Source of the DNA: Diadophis punctatus similis
Lineage: Eukaryota > Chordata > Lepidosauria > Squamata > Dipsadidae
NCBI GenBank assembly: GCA_023053685.1
Contig: JALIGW010000001.1
Location: 49,643,859 to 49,707,858 of the forward strand
Length of the DNA stretch: 64,000 bases
Reading direction: 5' to 3'
The notes under the pieces: model-generated
What the model was told of the DNA's origin: nothing
The model's database searches: none
Seen by the model: the letters and a program-made list of their open reading frames with translations, nothing else
Part shown: piece after piece, positions 22,086 to 32,564 of the stretch
Position numbering within the stretch: position 1 is the stretch's first letter
How the letters are laid out: each line of letters begins with the position of its first letter
Position numbers and translations under genes: made by a program

Positions 22086-23025
22086 TAACAGCATATTGAA
22101 ATTTGCCCTTGAGGCATCAGACGGAGTAGTCAGACTGTCAAATGGTCTCCTAACTGAAGTTAACATTGGTACAATATTTGCCTCCTAAAATTAAACACTA
22201 CAAGGGAAGTTATAAGTTTACCACACATAATATGTATACTTTGGCAAGACTTAGAAAGAGTTCATGGAAGCACGTGGCAAATAAAATACAAAAAGCAAAA
22301 AACCCAAAACAAAACCCATCACTTTGATGGAAATTGCAAAACATTTTGAAAATAAATATACTATCAATGGAAACTAAGAAAGAAGAGTTGACCAATCACC
22401 AAAGTAGATTGTTCAGTAAAAAAACAAACAAACATATAAGCAACAACAGACAAAATTAGTTGCATATTTACAGTAAATCTAGAAAGAGTCAGGAACAAAA
22501 CCAAGAAATCGGTAGTTCTTCTTTTGCTTTGTCAGATTAATCAGTAACTTATTAGTCATGCTTATATTCATGAAAACACTGAAAAGACATCACATGCATC
22601 CCTTATAATGACTGACTTGTGACATTCTGGGTGGACTTGAAAAGATCAGCATTTTCATGCATGAGTGAGACTTTTAGACTTCCATCTAAGATAGGTGTTA
22701 GGAAGGACCTCTGACTGTTTGTAGTGTGCTATTGTGCAATGAATCATGGCCTGTAAAATATGTTAATCCAGATTACCATAGTGTATTTGGGCACAGGTTT
22801 TGAATGCCTTCAATTCAATATCCAGATTAAAAGAGTTAGACTGTTGATAGGAGATTATATTTAGTGGCACTTCCAAATCACCACCGAAGAAGGTTTTTAC
22901 TTTAAGATTAGTACTATTATAGACAGAGAAAAGTCATCCAAAGGACCTTTTTTTTTAAAAGTAACATTTTCCATCATAAACACTGATCCTGACAGGAGTG
23001 AACCATCACTGCCAGGCAAGGGATG
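22086..23025. other. unique non-coding DNA
   Basis: No gene or element recognised. Ends in a short GGAT repeat (about 23019-23033) that became the insertion site of the next MITE. Confidence 0.5.
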
Positions 23026-23033
23026 GATGGATG

Positions 23034-23357
23034 CAGGGGTGGGTTCTAACTTACCTTGCCACCAGTTCTCTTCCTCCCGCGTTGCGTGCACAGTGCTGAA
23101 AATTCACAAAAAATTCCAAATCCCCTGAAAACAAGATGGTGGCGCATGCACAGTGCCAGAAATTCAGCTTCTGCGCATGCACAGAAGGAAAAAGTCAGCA
23201 AAAAATTCCCCAAAAATAATTTATTTAAAAAAAAATAATCCAAAAAAAAGATGGCAGTGTCCACGGACCGACACTGACAGAACCAGCTCTGTGACGTCAC
23301 CAGCGGTTTGCTACAGGTTCTATAGAACTGGTGCGAACTGGGAGGAACCCACCTCTG
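23034..23357 (-). mobile_element. hAT-like MITE, GAACCGG family, copy 4 (reversed)
   Basis: From CAGGGGTGGGTTCTAAC to GGAACCCACCTCTG. The 8-bp duplication reads GATGGATG but the flanks are a GGAT microsatellite, so its exact phase is ambiguous. Contains a perfect CRE, TGACGTCA, at 23292-23299 and TGCGCATGCACAG near 23174. Confidence 0.9.
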
Positions 23358-23544
23358 GATGGATGGATAGAGGAATGGATGTCTAAAATACTGTTAACAG
23401 CAATTATTACAATTTGTTTGTTTTATATAATAACAATGCCCTTGTATGTTAACAACAAAATAATATTGTTATATGCATGTTATTATAAACATTAGAAAAT
23501 ACAACAATAATGACATTGCAGAAAATATATTATTCCATAATGAC

Positions 23545-23911
23545 ATTAAGAAGAGGGTTCTGGAGAAGACTCCTGTGAGTCTCTTGGACTGCAAGACGAT
23601 CAAACTGGTCAGTCCTAGAGGAGACCAACCCTGATTGCTCTTTAGAAGGCCAGATCCTGAAGATGAAACTCAAATACTTTGGCCACCTAATGAGAAGGAA
23701 GGACTCACTGGAGAAGAGCCTAATGCTGGGAAAGATTGAGGGAAAAAGAAGAAGGGGACGACAGAGAATGAGGTGGCTGGATGGAGTCACTAAAGCAGTC
23801 GGCGTGAGCTTAAATGGACTCCAGAGGATGGTAGAGGACAGGAAGGCCTGGAGGAAGGTTGTCCATGGGGTCGCGATGGGTCGGACACGACTTCGCAACT
23901 AACAACAACAA
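23545..23911 (+). mobile_element. Bov-B (RTE) LINE 3' end
   Basis: Reads into the Bov-B 3' end with GGTCGGACACGACTTCGCAA and a terminal AAC repeat, the standard squamate Bov-B tail. Only about 365 bp are present, the usual heavy 5' truncation. Bov-B is shared by squamates and ruminants through horizontal transfer. Confidence 0.95.
23663..23902 (+). pseudogene. C-terminal end of Bov-B reverse transcriptase ORF
   Basis: 79 codons with the conserved C-terminal segments GHLMRRKDSLEK, LMLGKIEGKRRRGRQRMRW, LDGVTKAV and DRKAWRKVVHGV, which end the RTE/Bov-B polyprotein after RT. No catalytic part is included; the reading frame is open to the end of the element. The Met is internal to the original ORF. 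Confidence 0.93.
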
Positions 23912-24637
23912 TTGTCACCTCAGATAGAAGATACTGTAACCCCTTTGACTTATACACCATTAGGTAGTTTTTAGTTTTAGCAACAGTTTCTCAATTTGGT
24001 CCTTTAAGTATTCCGATAGTGAATCTATCAGCATTTTAACTGAGTCCATCCATCTGGCCAGTGGTCATCCTCTTGCTCTCTTCTTTCCACCTGTCCCAAC
24101 TTTATAGGTTTTTGCATAATGTGTCTAAAATGCAATAATTTGAGCTGTCATTTGCATCTTTAGTGAAGACTCTGGGTTGATTTGTTGGATGATCAATTTG
24201 TTCATTTTCTTGGCTATCCAGAGTATTCTCAAGGGTCTTCTTGGATACCAAAGTTTGAAAGCAATTGTACTCTTTCTCTCCTACTTCCTCAGAATTCAAT
24301 GTTCACTTCAGAGGTGGTGTTCAGCCGGTTCGGACCGGTTCACGTGAACCAGTAGCAGAAATTTGGACTGTTCACCGAACCGGCAAATACAACCTCTGGT
24401 CGCCCGGTCGCCACTCACCCTGCCCACCAGCTCACTGTTCACCCTGCCTGCCTGCCCACTCGCCCACCCACCTCCGCCCCACCTCGCCTGCCCACCCTAT
24501 ATATGTTGCCTTCACCACACAGCCCAGCTAATTGCCTCGCCTTGCCTCCACACCTCACCCACTCTGCTCACCAAAGGTAAGCATGTCACCCGCTTACCCT
24601 TCACCTCGGGTCAGGGCCCAGGGATGCTTGCTGTTTG

Positions 24638-24771
24638 CCTTGGCCGGGTCGGAGAACGCGCCATTCCCCGGCTCCAGCCTTGCCCTGGAGCCTCTGCCTG
24701 CTCACCTTGGCTGGGTCAGGGAATGTGTCATTCCCCAGCTCCGGCCTTGCCCTGGAGCCACCACCCGCATG
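24638..24771. repeat. 67-bp tandem duplication
   Basis: CCTTGGCCGGGTC at 24638 recurs as CCTTGGCTGGGTC at 24705, each followed by CATTCCCC, GCTCC and CCTTGCCCTGGAGCC. Two units with several mismatches. Confidence 0.85.
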
Positions 24772-24855
24772 CTGTCCGCTCGCCCTCCACATCGCTCAAC
24801 TTCATTCGTGCCTTAGTGGGGGTCTCCGGCAAGCCTCCAGCCGCCGGTAGTTTTC

Positions 24856-25314
24856 GGCTGCCTTCCGAGCAACTCCACTGCGATGCTGTGCCTCCAGTGC
24901 AGCAGGCCGTTCTCCTGGTCAGGTCTGGCCACGAGTGGCACTGGCAGGCAATGGGGTGCGCATGCATGGCTGGCATGAAGAACAGGGTGGCAACGGTGGT
25001 GATGGGACTTCTTCAGGCCTCTTTTTGGTCCTGTAGTTTTTGGTAGTTTTTGGCACAAGAAGCCTGCAGTTACCGCTGCCAGCTCGGTTGGCAAAGAGGC
25101 TACTCACACCGAAAAAGAGGTGGTGGCTGCAGGCTTCTTGCACCAAAAACTACAGGCCGAAAAAGAGGCCTGAAGTCCCATCGCCCCCGTCACCGCCCTG
25201 TTCTCGTCAGCCAAGTGTGTGTGCATGGCTGCACCCCATTGCCAGACCTGGCCAGGAGAATGGCCTGCTGCACCGGAGGGATGGTGTCGCAGCAGAGCTG
25301 CTTGGAAGGCAGCC
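24856..25314. repeat. long imperfect inverted repeat (hairpin) inside the hAT element
   Basis: Left arm 24856-25069 and right arm 25127-25314, with a ~57-bp loop. Matching blocks in order include GGCTGCCTTCC, GTGCAGCAGGCC, TCTCCTGG, AGGTCTGG, GAACAGGG, GATGGGACTTC, AGGCCTCTTTTT, CTGTAGTTTTTGG and AAGAAGCCTGCAG. Arms carry indels, for example an extra TTTTTGGTAG in the left arm. A transcript across it could fold into long double-stranded RNA. Confidence 0.9.
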
Positions 25315-25583
25315 AGACTGCGATGTCCCTTTAAGGTGTCAGGGCCCAGGGATCAATAAGGTACTTCGATGCGGAGGGGAGGGGGGACCATAAAGGGACA
25401 GGCTGCAAGAGCTGCCTTTTCTGTTGGTTCTGTGGGTGTGGCTTGGTGGGCGTGGCTTGGTGGGGATCATGTGACTGAGTGGGCATGGCCAACTCGATGT
25501 CACTCACAGGAAAGTGCCACCCCACCAAGCCACGGCCACAGATCCGGTAGTAGAAAAATTTGAATCCCACCACTGGGTCACTT

Positions 25584-26355
25584 CACTTTCATAGAATGTC
25601 ACAGGGAAATTGCCTGCACAATTCAGACTTTTGTAGGCACAATGTAGGAGAAGGAGTGGCAGAACTAGGGGCAGAGTCAAAAGAGGAATAAGCTGAGACT
25701 CTCTACATAGCCACAACTGGACTAAGTCCAACTCCTGTTGAATTCCATAGACCCTTATCTAACCACAAGATAGTGCTAGTTGAAGAGATTCTTGTGTATA
25801 AGAATGATTAGGGTTAGGTTCTAATCAGTTCAGTTGGAACCTTATATGTGGTCCTCATCTCTGGAGCCTGACACATAATGATATCCTGTATCTGAATTCC
25901 TTTTCCAAAGCTTTGATGGCTGTTATGCCAGTGATAGTCCTTGGCATATTTCTTTTACTGATGGTTCCTTTATTGTTGATAGTTTCAAGTAAAATGTATT
26001 ACAGTAATTCAGATGAGAAGCATGGAAGCATGAATGACAGTTGCCAGTCTCCTGTTCTAAAAATGATTGCACATGTTATTTTAGCTGTATCTAGGCAAAG
26101 TCTTCTCTGGCACTTCAGTCTCATTTGTATTAAAAGGAGTCAACAGAACCCCCAGATCCCAGATCAGATTCTTCCAAGGGAGCATAACACCAATCAAGGC
26201 GCCTTTTGATAAATAGTTATTCCATATTATTGGGATTTAATCTGAGATATTCTGCCCATTCAATCTTCAGATATCAGGTCAAACCCCCAGCTGTTGTTGG
26301 ACTATAAATGTTATGATCCTTAGAGAGATCCTAATAAAAACTGTATTCTAGCATC
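25584..26355. other. unique non-coding DNA
   Basis: No recognised gene or element. The 98-codon frame at 25913-26209 has a hydrophobic start but no family resemblance and no splice context that I can support. Confidence 0.45.
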
Positions 26356-26630
26356 AGATTTAGATTTATTATTAGAGTTGGAAGGGACCTAGTAGGTCAT
26401 CTTGTCCAACCCCCTGCTCAAGCAGGAGTTCCTACACCTTTTGAGACAGATGGCAGTCCAGTCTCTCCTTGAAGGTCGCAAGTGTTGGGGCTCTCACAAC
26501 CTCCGCAGGCAAGCTGTTCCACTGGTTGATCGCTCTCACCCTCAGAAAGCTTCTTCTCACTTCCAGGTTGAATCTCTCCTTAGTCAGCTTCCATCCATTA
26601 TTCCTTGTTTGGCTTTCTGGTGCCATAGAG

Positions 26631-27401
26631 CAGGGGTCACCAACCTTTCGGACCTCAGGGACCACTAAATTCATAATTTTAAATCCTGCAGACCACTAAT
26701 ATGATCTGTCTAATGACCGGCTGGGTGGGCGTGGCTAGGTGGTCATGTGACTGGGTGGGCGTGGTCAACTCAATGTCACTCACATCAAGGGGCATCTCGC
26801 TGGCCTCTACATGCCCCTCCCCTCCAATCCACTCCTCGCCTGCCTGCCCAGACTCCTTAAGGCCCTAACAGGAAGCAGTTGTTGGAGTTAAGCAGCCACC
26901 ATGAGAAAGAGTTGGCAAAACAGCTGGCTCAGTTCAAATTGGATCCGACTGAGAAGGAGGCTCAGCAGAAGCACCTCACTGAGGACTACAAGCATAGGTT
27001 TTCCAAGCAGAGGGAAGACCTGCGGCAGTGCAAGGCCAGGTACCGGTGCCTGGAGGCTCAGCAGGCTGAGATGGTCAGCCAGTTCCAGGCCATGATGCAG
27101 TCCAACTGGAATGAGGCCCTCCGGCTCTTTGCCACCAGCCTTCGCCCAAAGCCCCACACCAGGAGGCTGAAGCAGACCCCAAGTCAGAATTTCTGCCCCC
27201 CTCCGACCCACACAAAAAGACCCCAAAGGGAGAGACTCTCTGCAGCAACACAAGCGTTCATTGCACATATCCGGCTCAGGGGCGTAGTTTGAAGACCCCT
27301 GATTTAGTGCAATATAAAAAATGCAAATAATTTTTCTGCGGACAACCACAATTTTCTCATGGACCACCAGTGGTCCACGGACCACCAATTGGTGACCGCT
27401 G
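26631..27401. mobile_element. hAT element (CAGGGGTCACCAACC type) carrying a coding-like insert
   Basis: Ends CAGGGGTCACCAACCTTTCGG and CCAATTGGTGACCGCTG are imperfect inverted repeats; exact 8-bp duplication CCATAGAG at 26623-26630 and 27402-27409. 771 bp. Outer parts are AT-rich repeat-like text (GGACCACTAAATTC; CCACCAGTGGTCCACGG). The middle (about 26861-27180) is different in composition and has an open coiled-coil frame. No transposase. Confidence 0.9.
26861..27292 (+). pseudogene. coiled-coil coding-like fragment captured inside a hAT
   Basis: Open from 26861 to 27292 with no ATG at its start (first codons follow a stop and an AG acceptor-like CTAACAG). The first ~85 residues are charged and heptad-like: SSHHEKELAKQLAQFK, EKEAQQKHLTEDYKHRF, KQREDLRQCKARYRCLEAQQ, FQAMMQSNWNEALRLF. 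At about 27130 the frame becomes arginine/proline-rich, while another frame continues as QEAEADPKSEFLPPSDPHK, which suggests a one-base frameshift in a once longer protein end. This looks like a host cDNA or exon picked up by the transposon. I cannot name the gene. Confidence 0.5.
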
Positions 27402-27665
27402 CCATAGAGAACAGCCTGACCCCCTCCTCTCTGTGGCATCCCCTCAAGTATTGGGCTGTTGCTATCATGTCACCCCTGGTCCTTCTCTTCGCCAGACTTG
27501 CCAAGCTCAGTTCCTGCAACCGCTCTTTGTATGTTTTATTTTCCAGACCCTTTATCATCCTGGTTGCTCTCTTCTGCACTTTCTCTAGAGTTTCAGTGTC
27601 TTTTTTGTAGTGTGGTGACCAAAACTGGATGCAGTACTCTAGGTGTGGTCTGACCAAGGCTCAAC

Positions 27666-29169
27666 TGGAGATATCAGATTGGGAGATGCACCAAAGGTGA
27701 GTGGGAAGATCATCTTGTCTCTAATGATGATTTAGGTAAATGCTTATGCTGGGTATGGTGACATAACACAATCTGGCTTTTCCAAACTGAAGACACTTGG
27801 CCACATATTATAGGACAATGAAGGGATTATAGTTTTTATACCATACCTTAATTTTATTAAACCAAAAATGCTCTTAATTTTTAATTCAGTGTTGAGCAGA
27901 TCAAAAACAACAAACAAATACAATGTGTGACGCTACAGGTGTGTGGTGTCCACAAAGCGTTATAAGAAATGGAAGGAAGGAACAATTTAAAAAATGTTTC
28001 TGTTTTTGTCTGTAAGATGTTTGGAGTACTAAAATGCTGTACTTCTTAAGATGCTTTTTAAATTAAAACAGAAATCTACAGATAAAATCAGTAAGAAGTC
28101 TTTGAGATGTATGTACATGTATGTGCAGACGCATATGCATTAAGATGCCCTTGCACTTTAAACACACATAGACACACAGATGTACTGAGATATATGCATA
28201 TAAGTTTACATTTTTGCACAAAAACTAATTGCTTGAATAAATCATTTACAGAGAAATCACTTCGAGAGAATATTAGTAAACTCTTTCAGTGGGACAGAGC
28301 CATCAAAATAGAAAAAAAGCAACTTTTTTTTCTTTCTCCATAAGAGCCATTAAGTGTGATTAAATCTTTAAATGGAAAGGACAATAGCTATAGCCCTGTA
28401 TTTAGCAATTCCATATCTTTAATGGTGCAAAGATTTCCTTAAAAGCATGAGCATGAAAGGAAGCTGAATGTTGCAGTATTTGCAAGGGAGAGGGCAAAGA
28501 GAAAGACAAGGAAGGATCGCTTGTTTGTAAATGAAGTGCAGCTCAGTCATTGGGACATTTATGGAAAAACAACAAAAGGTGGAAGGCTGTTTCCTTAAAG
28601 GGCATATAGAAAAGAGGAGTTCTAAAAAGGCAGCAATTCTTGACTGGCCTTCCACGGGCACAATGAACACGATTACTGAGTGAGAGTGGTTTTCAGCTAT
28701 GGCAAAACAAAAAAGAAAAAAAAATCATAATGGCATTGCAATTAGACAAGCAGTAGATTCAAATGAAGGAGAGAGTCAAGAAGAAGTTGGTAAGGCTGGT
28801 GGACAAAATGAAGAAAAGCTACCCAGAATGATTGAGTACAAGACTGAATGATGCACTTAACTGCGTTTGTGACTCTATTCAAGAGCTTGTGGGCTTACCA
28901 GCTAGGTAACAGAAAACGTACCCATCATGCATAGGGCTTGCCGTAACCGCCTTAAGGTTCCTTCTTTAGGATGAGCATATTTAGCAAGCACTATGATAAC
29001 CAATACAGGTTTCTCCATTCTCTAGTGTCAGAGAAGAAATTTAAAAGTGGGCTCATTGCAATGTGACAACCCAGCTATTGTTTCCAAATGCTGTGTGACC
29101 CATTAACCCATTATATGGTTTGTTTGTTTTTGTTTGTTTGAATATCATGTGGAATATGAGCACAACAAT
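27666..29169. other. unique non-coding DNA
   Basis: No gene recognised. The part 28400-29030 is high-complexity and repeat-free, with TTGCAATTAGAC and TTTGCAAGGG-type words, and is a possible conserved non-coding element. The rest is AT-rich. Confidence 0.45.
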
Positions 29170-29171
29170 TA

Positions 29172-29601
29172 CCGCATTTTTTGGAATATAAGACGCACTG
29201 GAGTTTTGGGGGAAGAAAATAGGGGGAAAAAATCTACCTACCAGGTATTCATCTGGCTAGCGTCCTTAGTCTCGTCAGCTTCAGCACATTATTTTATCCC
29301 CTGGGCTGAAAAAAACCTTTTTTGGAGGGAATAGCAATGAAAACAAGCCTGCAAAGACTTAGGGCTGGAAAAAAACTTTGGAGGGAGTAGGAATGAAAAA
29401 ATCCTGCAAGCTGGATTAGTTAGCATCTCGTTAGGGCTGAAAAAACCTTTTTCAGAGGGAGTAGCAATGAAAACAAGCTGGGAAGAGCAGGGAAGATTGT
29501 TAGCAACTCATTAGGGCTGGAAAAAATGCTTCGAAAAAGCTACATTCGGAGTATAAGATGCACCCAAATTTTCAGCCTCTTTTATACTCCGAAAAATACA
29601 G
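29172..29601. mobile_element. TA-flanked TIR transposon, copy 2 (short interior)
   Basis: Left CCGCATTTTTTGGAATATAAG and right CTTTTATACTCCGAAAAATACAG match the ends of the 5185 element, with TA at 29170-29171 and 29602-29603. A sub-terminal GGAGTATAAGATGCACCC (about 29548) mirrors the inner motif of the other copies. The interior differs: three imperfect repeats built on GGGCTG, A-run, CTTT and GGAGGGA(A/G)TAG. Confidence 0.85.
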
Positions 29602-29639
29602 TATGTTTTATTAGCCCAGTTTGTAGGACTGAACATGTT

Positions 29640-30035
29640 TGTTTATTGTTTATTTATTTATGAAATTTATTGGCCACCCATTTTACCACAAGCTAACTCT
29701 GGGAGGCTTACAATCAGGAAAAATAAATATATATATATATATACTAAAAACATAAAAAATTGAAAACAAACCAAATGCTATGATCCAATTAAAGATGGGT
29801 AGGGATTGGCCAGGGTTTTTTTTGGGGGGGGAGGTAGGATCTATTGTTAATCGATCAACCACCTCCATTGTGATGTTCCCCTATTGGTTTCCCAAGTTAG
29901 CTGGCAGAGCCAGATTTTTAGGCTCTTGCGAAAGGTCAGGAGGGTTGGAGCCGATCTCACACTGGGGGCCAAGATGTTCTAGAGGGCAGGTGCAATGGCA
30001 GAGAAGGCACTTCTCCTGAACCCTGCCCGACAGAA
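29640..30035 (-). mobile_element. CR1-group LINE 3' end, antisense
   Basis: Starts with the TTTATTTATTTAT tail, then GGCCACCC and CTGGGAGGCTTACAATC of the CR1 3' UTR, then decayed C-terminal ORF2. Same subfamily as the 5466-6785 LINE. An ATATAT run of about 16 bp lies at 29728-29743. Confidence 0.75.
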
Positions 30036-30079
30036 TAATGTTGGCAAACCCATTTCAATATATCATTGTAGAAAACTGT

Positions 30080-30837
30080 TGAGATATTTGATAAAGTAGA
30101 CCATAACCTACTACTTGATAAAATAGAAAAATATGGGACAGACAGCATCACCACCAGATGGATTTGTAACTGGCTGACCAACTGCACTCAACTCAATGGA
30201 ACTGCATCTACATGTGGGGAAGTATGCAATGGGGTATCCCAAGGCTCTCTTTTAGTCCCAGTACTCTTCAACATCTTCATCAATGATTTGGACAAGAGGA
30301 TAGATGGGGAACTCATCAAATTTGCAGACGACACCAAGCTAGCAGGAATAGCCAACACTCCGGAAGATAGGCTTAAGATACAGAAGGATCTTGACAGACT
30401 TGAACATTGGGCGCTATTTAACAAAATAAAATTCAATGGTGAAAAAAGTAAGGTTCTACATTTAGGCAAGAAAAACAAAATACACAGGTACAGTATATGT
30501 GGTACCTTGATCAATAGTGGTGACTGTGAGAGGGATCTTGGAGTCCTAGGTTGCCACAAAGAAGAGGGAGTTAAACTATTCTCCAAAGTACCTGAGGGTA
30601 GGACAAGAAGCAATGGGTGGAAACTAATCAAGGAGAGAAGCAACTTAGAACTAAGGAGAAATTTCCTGGCAGTTAGAACAATTATTCAGTGGAACAATTT
30701 GCCTCCAAAAGTTGTAAATTCTCCAACACTGGAAGTTTTTAAGAAGAGATTAGATAACCATTTGTCTGAAGTGTAGGGTTCCCTGCCTAAGCAGGGGGTT
30801 GGACTAGAAGACCTCCAAGGTCCCTTCCAACTCTGTT
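30080..30837 (+). mobile_element. CR1 LINE 3' half with internal deletion
   Basis: Reads from RT motif A text (FDKVDHNLLLDKIEKYG) through GVSQGSLLVPVLFNIFINDL and the FADD box to the ORF2 end and the 3' UTR GGTTGGACTAGAAGACCTCC, then straight into an (ATTCT)n tail. Compared with other CR1 copies, the ~150 residues between ERDLGVL and GCHKEEG are absent, so this is an internally deleted copy. Confidence 0.93.
30288..30776 (+). pseudogene. CR1 ORF2 C-terminal part, FADD box, internally deleted
   Basis: 162 codons. FADD at residues 12-15 (FADDTKLAG) is RT motif C; WALFNKIKFNGEKSKVLHLG follows as motif D/E; ERDLGVL then joins GCHKEEGVKLFSK directly. The end SPTLEVFKKRLDNHL is the normal CR1 C-terminus. 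The frame is intact across the deletion, which is therefore a multiple of three, but thumb and connection parts are gone. The first Met is internal to the original ORF. Confidence 0.92.
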
Positions 30838-30917
30838 ATTCTATTCTATTCTATTCTATTCTATTCTATTCTATTCTATTCTATTCTATTCTATTCTATT
30901 CTATTCTATTCTATTCT
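30838..30917 (+). repeat. (ATTCT)16 microsatellite at the CR1 tail
   Basis: About 80 bp of perfect ATTCT repeat directly after the CR1 end CCAACTCTGTT. Such pentamer tails (AATAG class on the other strand) seeded by CR1-group LINEs are a known feature of snake genomes. Confidence 0.97.
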
Positions 30918-32400
30918 GTTATTTTATCCATGATTATGACATTTATAAAGCAATCCTATGGGACCGGAGTGGGGAAGTTCAAAGTTCATTAAGAATTTCT
31001 GCTAGTTCAAGAAGTTGGGGGTAAAATTATTTTTCTCCTTTCCCCATTTTTTTCTGGAGGTTTCCTCAAAATAAGAATCGGTCTCATTGATGACACACAA
31101 TCTTTTCCAAAATGAGCTATAGCATAGCTGCTTGTCCTCCTTTCTAGTAGCAATTGTCAACATCACTGCTAGGATTGGTAGAGAAAGGGGGATCCAAAAA
31201 TCTTTTGACCTTGGGAATGTTTTCCCAAGAATAATAAAATTTCAGCCTTAGAATATTTTAACACTGTATTGTTCAGTTATTCTGAAATGTTTTTTCTTAA
31301 CATACTGATTATTATTGGATTTCTTCAGTTTGTTCTGTTCTTCCTATCTATAGCATTTGTAAACTGTTTCTTGTTTTTTGTTTCCTGCAACAATCACCAG
31401 CCTAACCTTTTTTTTTCTATCTAGACTAAAATACATGCCATTTATTTCACCAGTCTTGGGACATACTAGAAATTCAGATTATGAGTGCTAAAATAGCTCT
31501 AATTTTGACACATATATGTGTTGAAAACTATAAGTTTTGAAAACTGGCCTACAAATAAATTTGTTTGGCATAATGCATGTTTATTGATTGGACATGAAGC
31601 ACCATTACTCCATACTGAATTTGCATGTTGATAAAGGGTATAATGTAAATGTTGAGAGCGATAATCTAAAATAAAAACAAATTAAACTATTTTGCAGTGC
31701 TGCCGCCTTTAATAATGGCTATAAGGCAGGAGAGACACTTATCCTGGAGGAAGTATTGTAATTATAGTGCAAAAAGCAAATCCTTGTGGAAAATGAAATT
31801 ATGAATTGATCCTTACAACCTAGTGCTCTGTAAATTTGTATCATTTTTTTTTCCTGCTGATAGTTTGAGGCCATCACTCTCTATGGATAAGGCCTGAGCC
31901 GCTGGGTATACAAACATTAGCAAAACAGATTTGATGTGTGATGATGCTTCCCTCTGCTAACCTGCAGTGACCAGAAGCCCATTATTTCCACAGGACACAA
32001 TGGATACCAGAAACATTAACTTCTGCATTATTGGAAAGAAGCAAAATGCATTATCATGTGACCTCTAAGAAGATAAATGTGCGTTATTGACATGCTGTGT
32101 GAGATGGAGAGAAAGTTATTTTATAAAATGGTTTATGTGTATGACAACTCTTGGGAGTTGTTTGGTTTGACCTGCAAGGAGAACGAGGAGTTCACAGATA
32201 CTGTATTTAAAGAAGTGACTACAACAGGAATGGAGTGATCTGGCAAATTGGCATGAGAAGAATTGATTGGTGGAGGAGGGGGAGGATGAGTTGAATAGGC
32301 GAGACAAAAGAAGGCCTAATCCTGCAAAACTGGGAGCTGAGAATGCAGAAAGCCATTGAGCAGACTCTCAGTCCAGCAGGATCATACAATGGTGAATGTG
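30918..32400. other. unique non-coding DNA, part possibly conserved
   Basis: No gene or repeat recognised. 31560-32110 is high-complexity with homeobox/POU-like words (GCATAATGCATG, TTTGCATGTTGATAAAG, TGTAATTATAG) and no transposon remains. Confidence 0.5.
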
Positions 32401-32401
32401 T

Positions 32402-32492
<91 letters not shown>

Positions 32493-32494
32493 TT
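32401..32494. repeat. (TTTA)n microsatellite, about 23 units
   Basis: Perfect TTTA repeat of about 94 bp. What follows (CCACTGGTGTCCCACC, AAAGGTGCTTCATGCAACTAACAG, to about 32560) resembles a decayed CR1 3' UTR in antisense, so the array probably grew from a LINE tail. Confidence 0.93.
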
Positions 32495-32564
32495 CCACTG
32501 GTGTCCCACCTTGTCATTAAAAGGTGCTTCATGCAACTAACAGTAATAAATACTAAATGAAACC

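Larger units (their letters stand above)
24309..25575. mobile_element. 1.27-kb hAT-like element related to the GAACCGG family
   Basis: Begins CAGAGGTGGTGTTCAGCC and ends TTGAATCCCACCACTG, flanked by GTTCACTT / GGTCACTT (one mismatch). The outer ~60 bp carry the family's CGGTTCGGACCGG and GAACCGG motifs. The interior is GC-rich and unlike the short copies: a C-rich low-complexity part, a 67-bp duplication (24638-24771) and a long hairpin (24856-25314). The 227-codon frame at 24363-25046 is proline/serine-rich translation of this GC-rich DNA and not a transposase. Confidence 0.8.
26360..27665 (-). mobile_element. CR1 LINE 3' end, antisense, split by a hAT insertion
   Basis: The plus strand shows the reverse of the CR1 3' end: GAGTTGGAAGGGACC, TCCAACCCCCTGCTCAAGCAG at about 26402-26423, then the C-terminal ORF2 (RSFLRVRAINQWNSLP and similar on the minus strand, 26432-26674 frame), and after the interruption [21 protein letters not shown] and [24 protein letters not shown] text (frame 27304-27657). 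The two parts (26360-26630, 27402-27665) join cleanly at the CCATAGAG duplication. The ORF2 end is well preserved. Confidence 0.92.

Noticed and set aside
24363..25046. 227-codon plus-strand frame
   Set aside because: It is proline/serine/cysteine-rich translation of GC-rich transposon DNA that includes a tandem duplication and a hairpin arm; no transposase or other domain.
25913..26209. 98-codon frame with hydrophobic N-terminus
   Set aside because: Single frame in unique DNA with no family resemblance; hydrophobic stretches are common in T-rich sequence.
26888..27439. 183-codon minus-strand frame
   Set aside because: Antisense shadow of the coiled-coil-like frame and hAT end; the plus-strand frame has the more protein-like composition.
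30188..30643. 151-codon minus-strand frame
   Set aside because: Antisense shadow of the CR1 ORF2 frame at 30288-30776.
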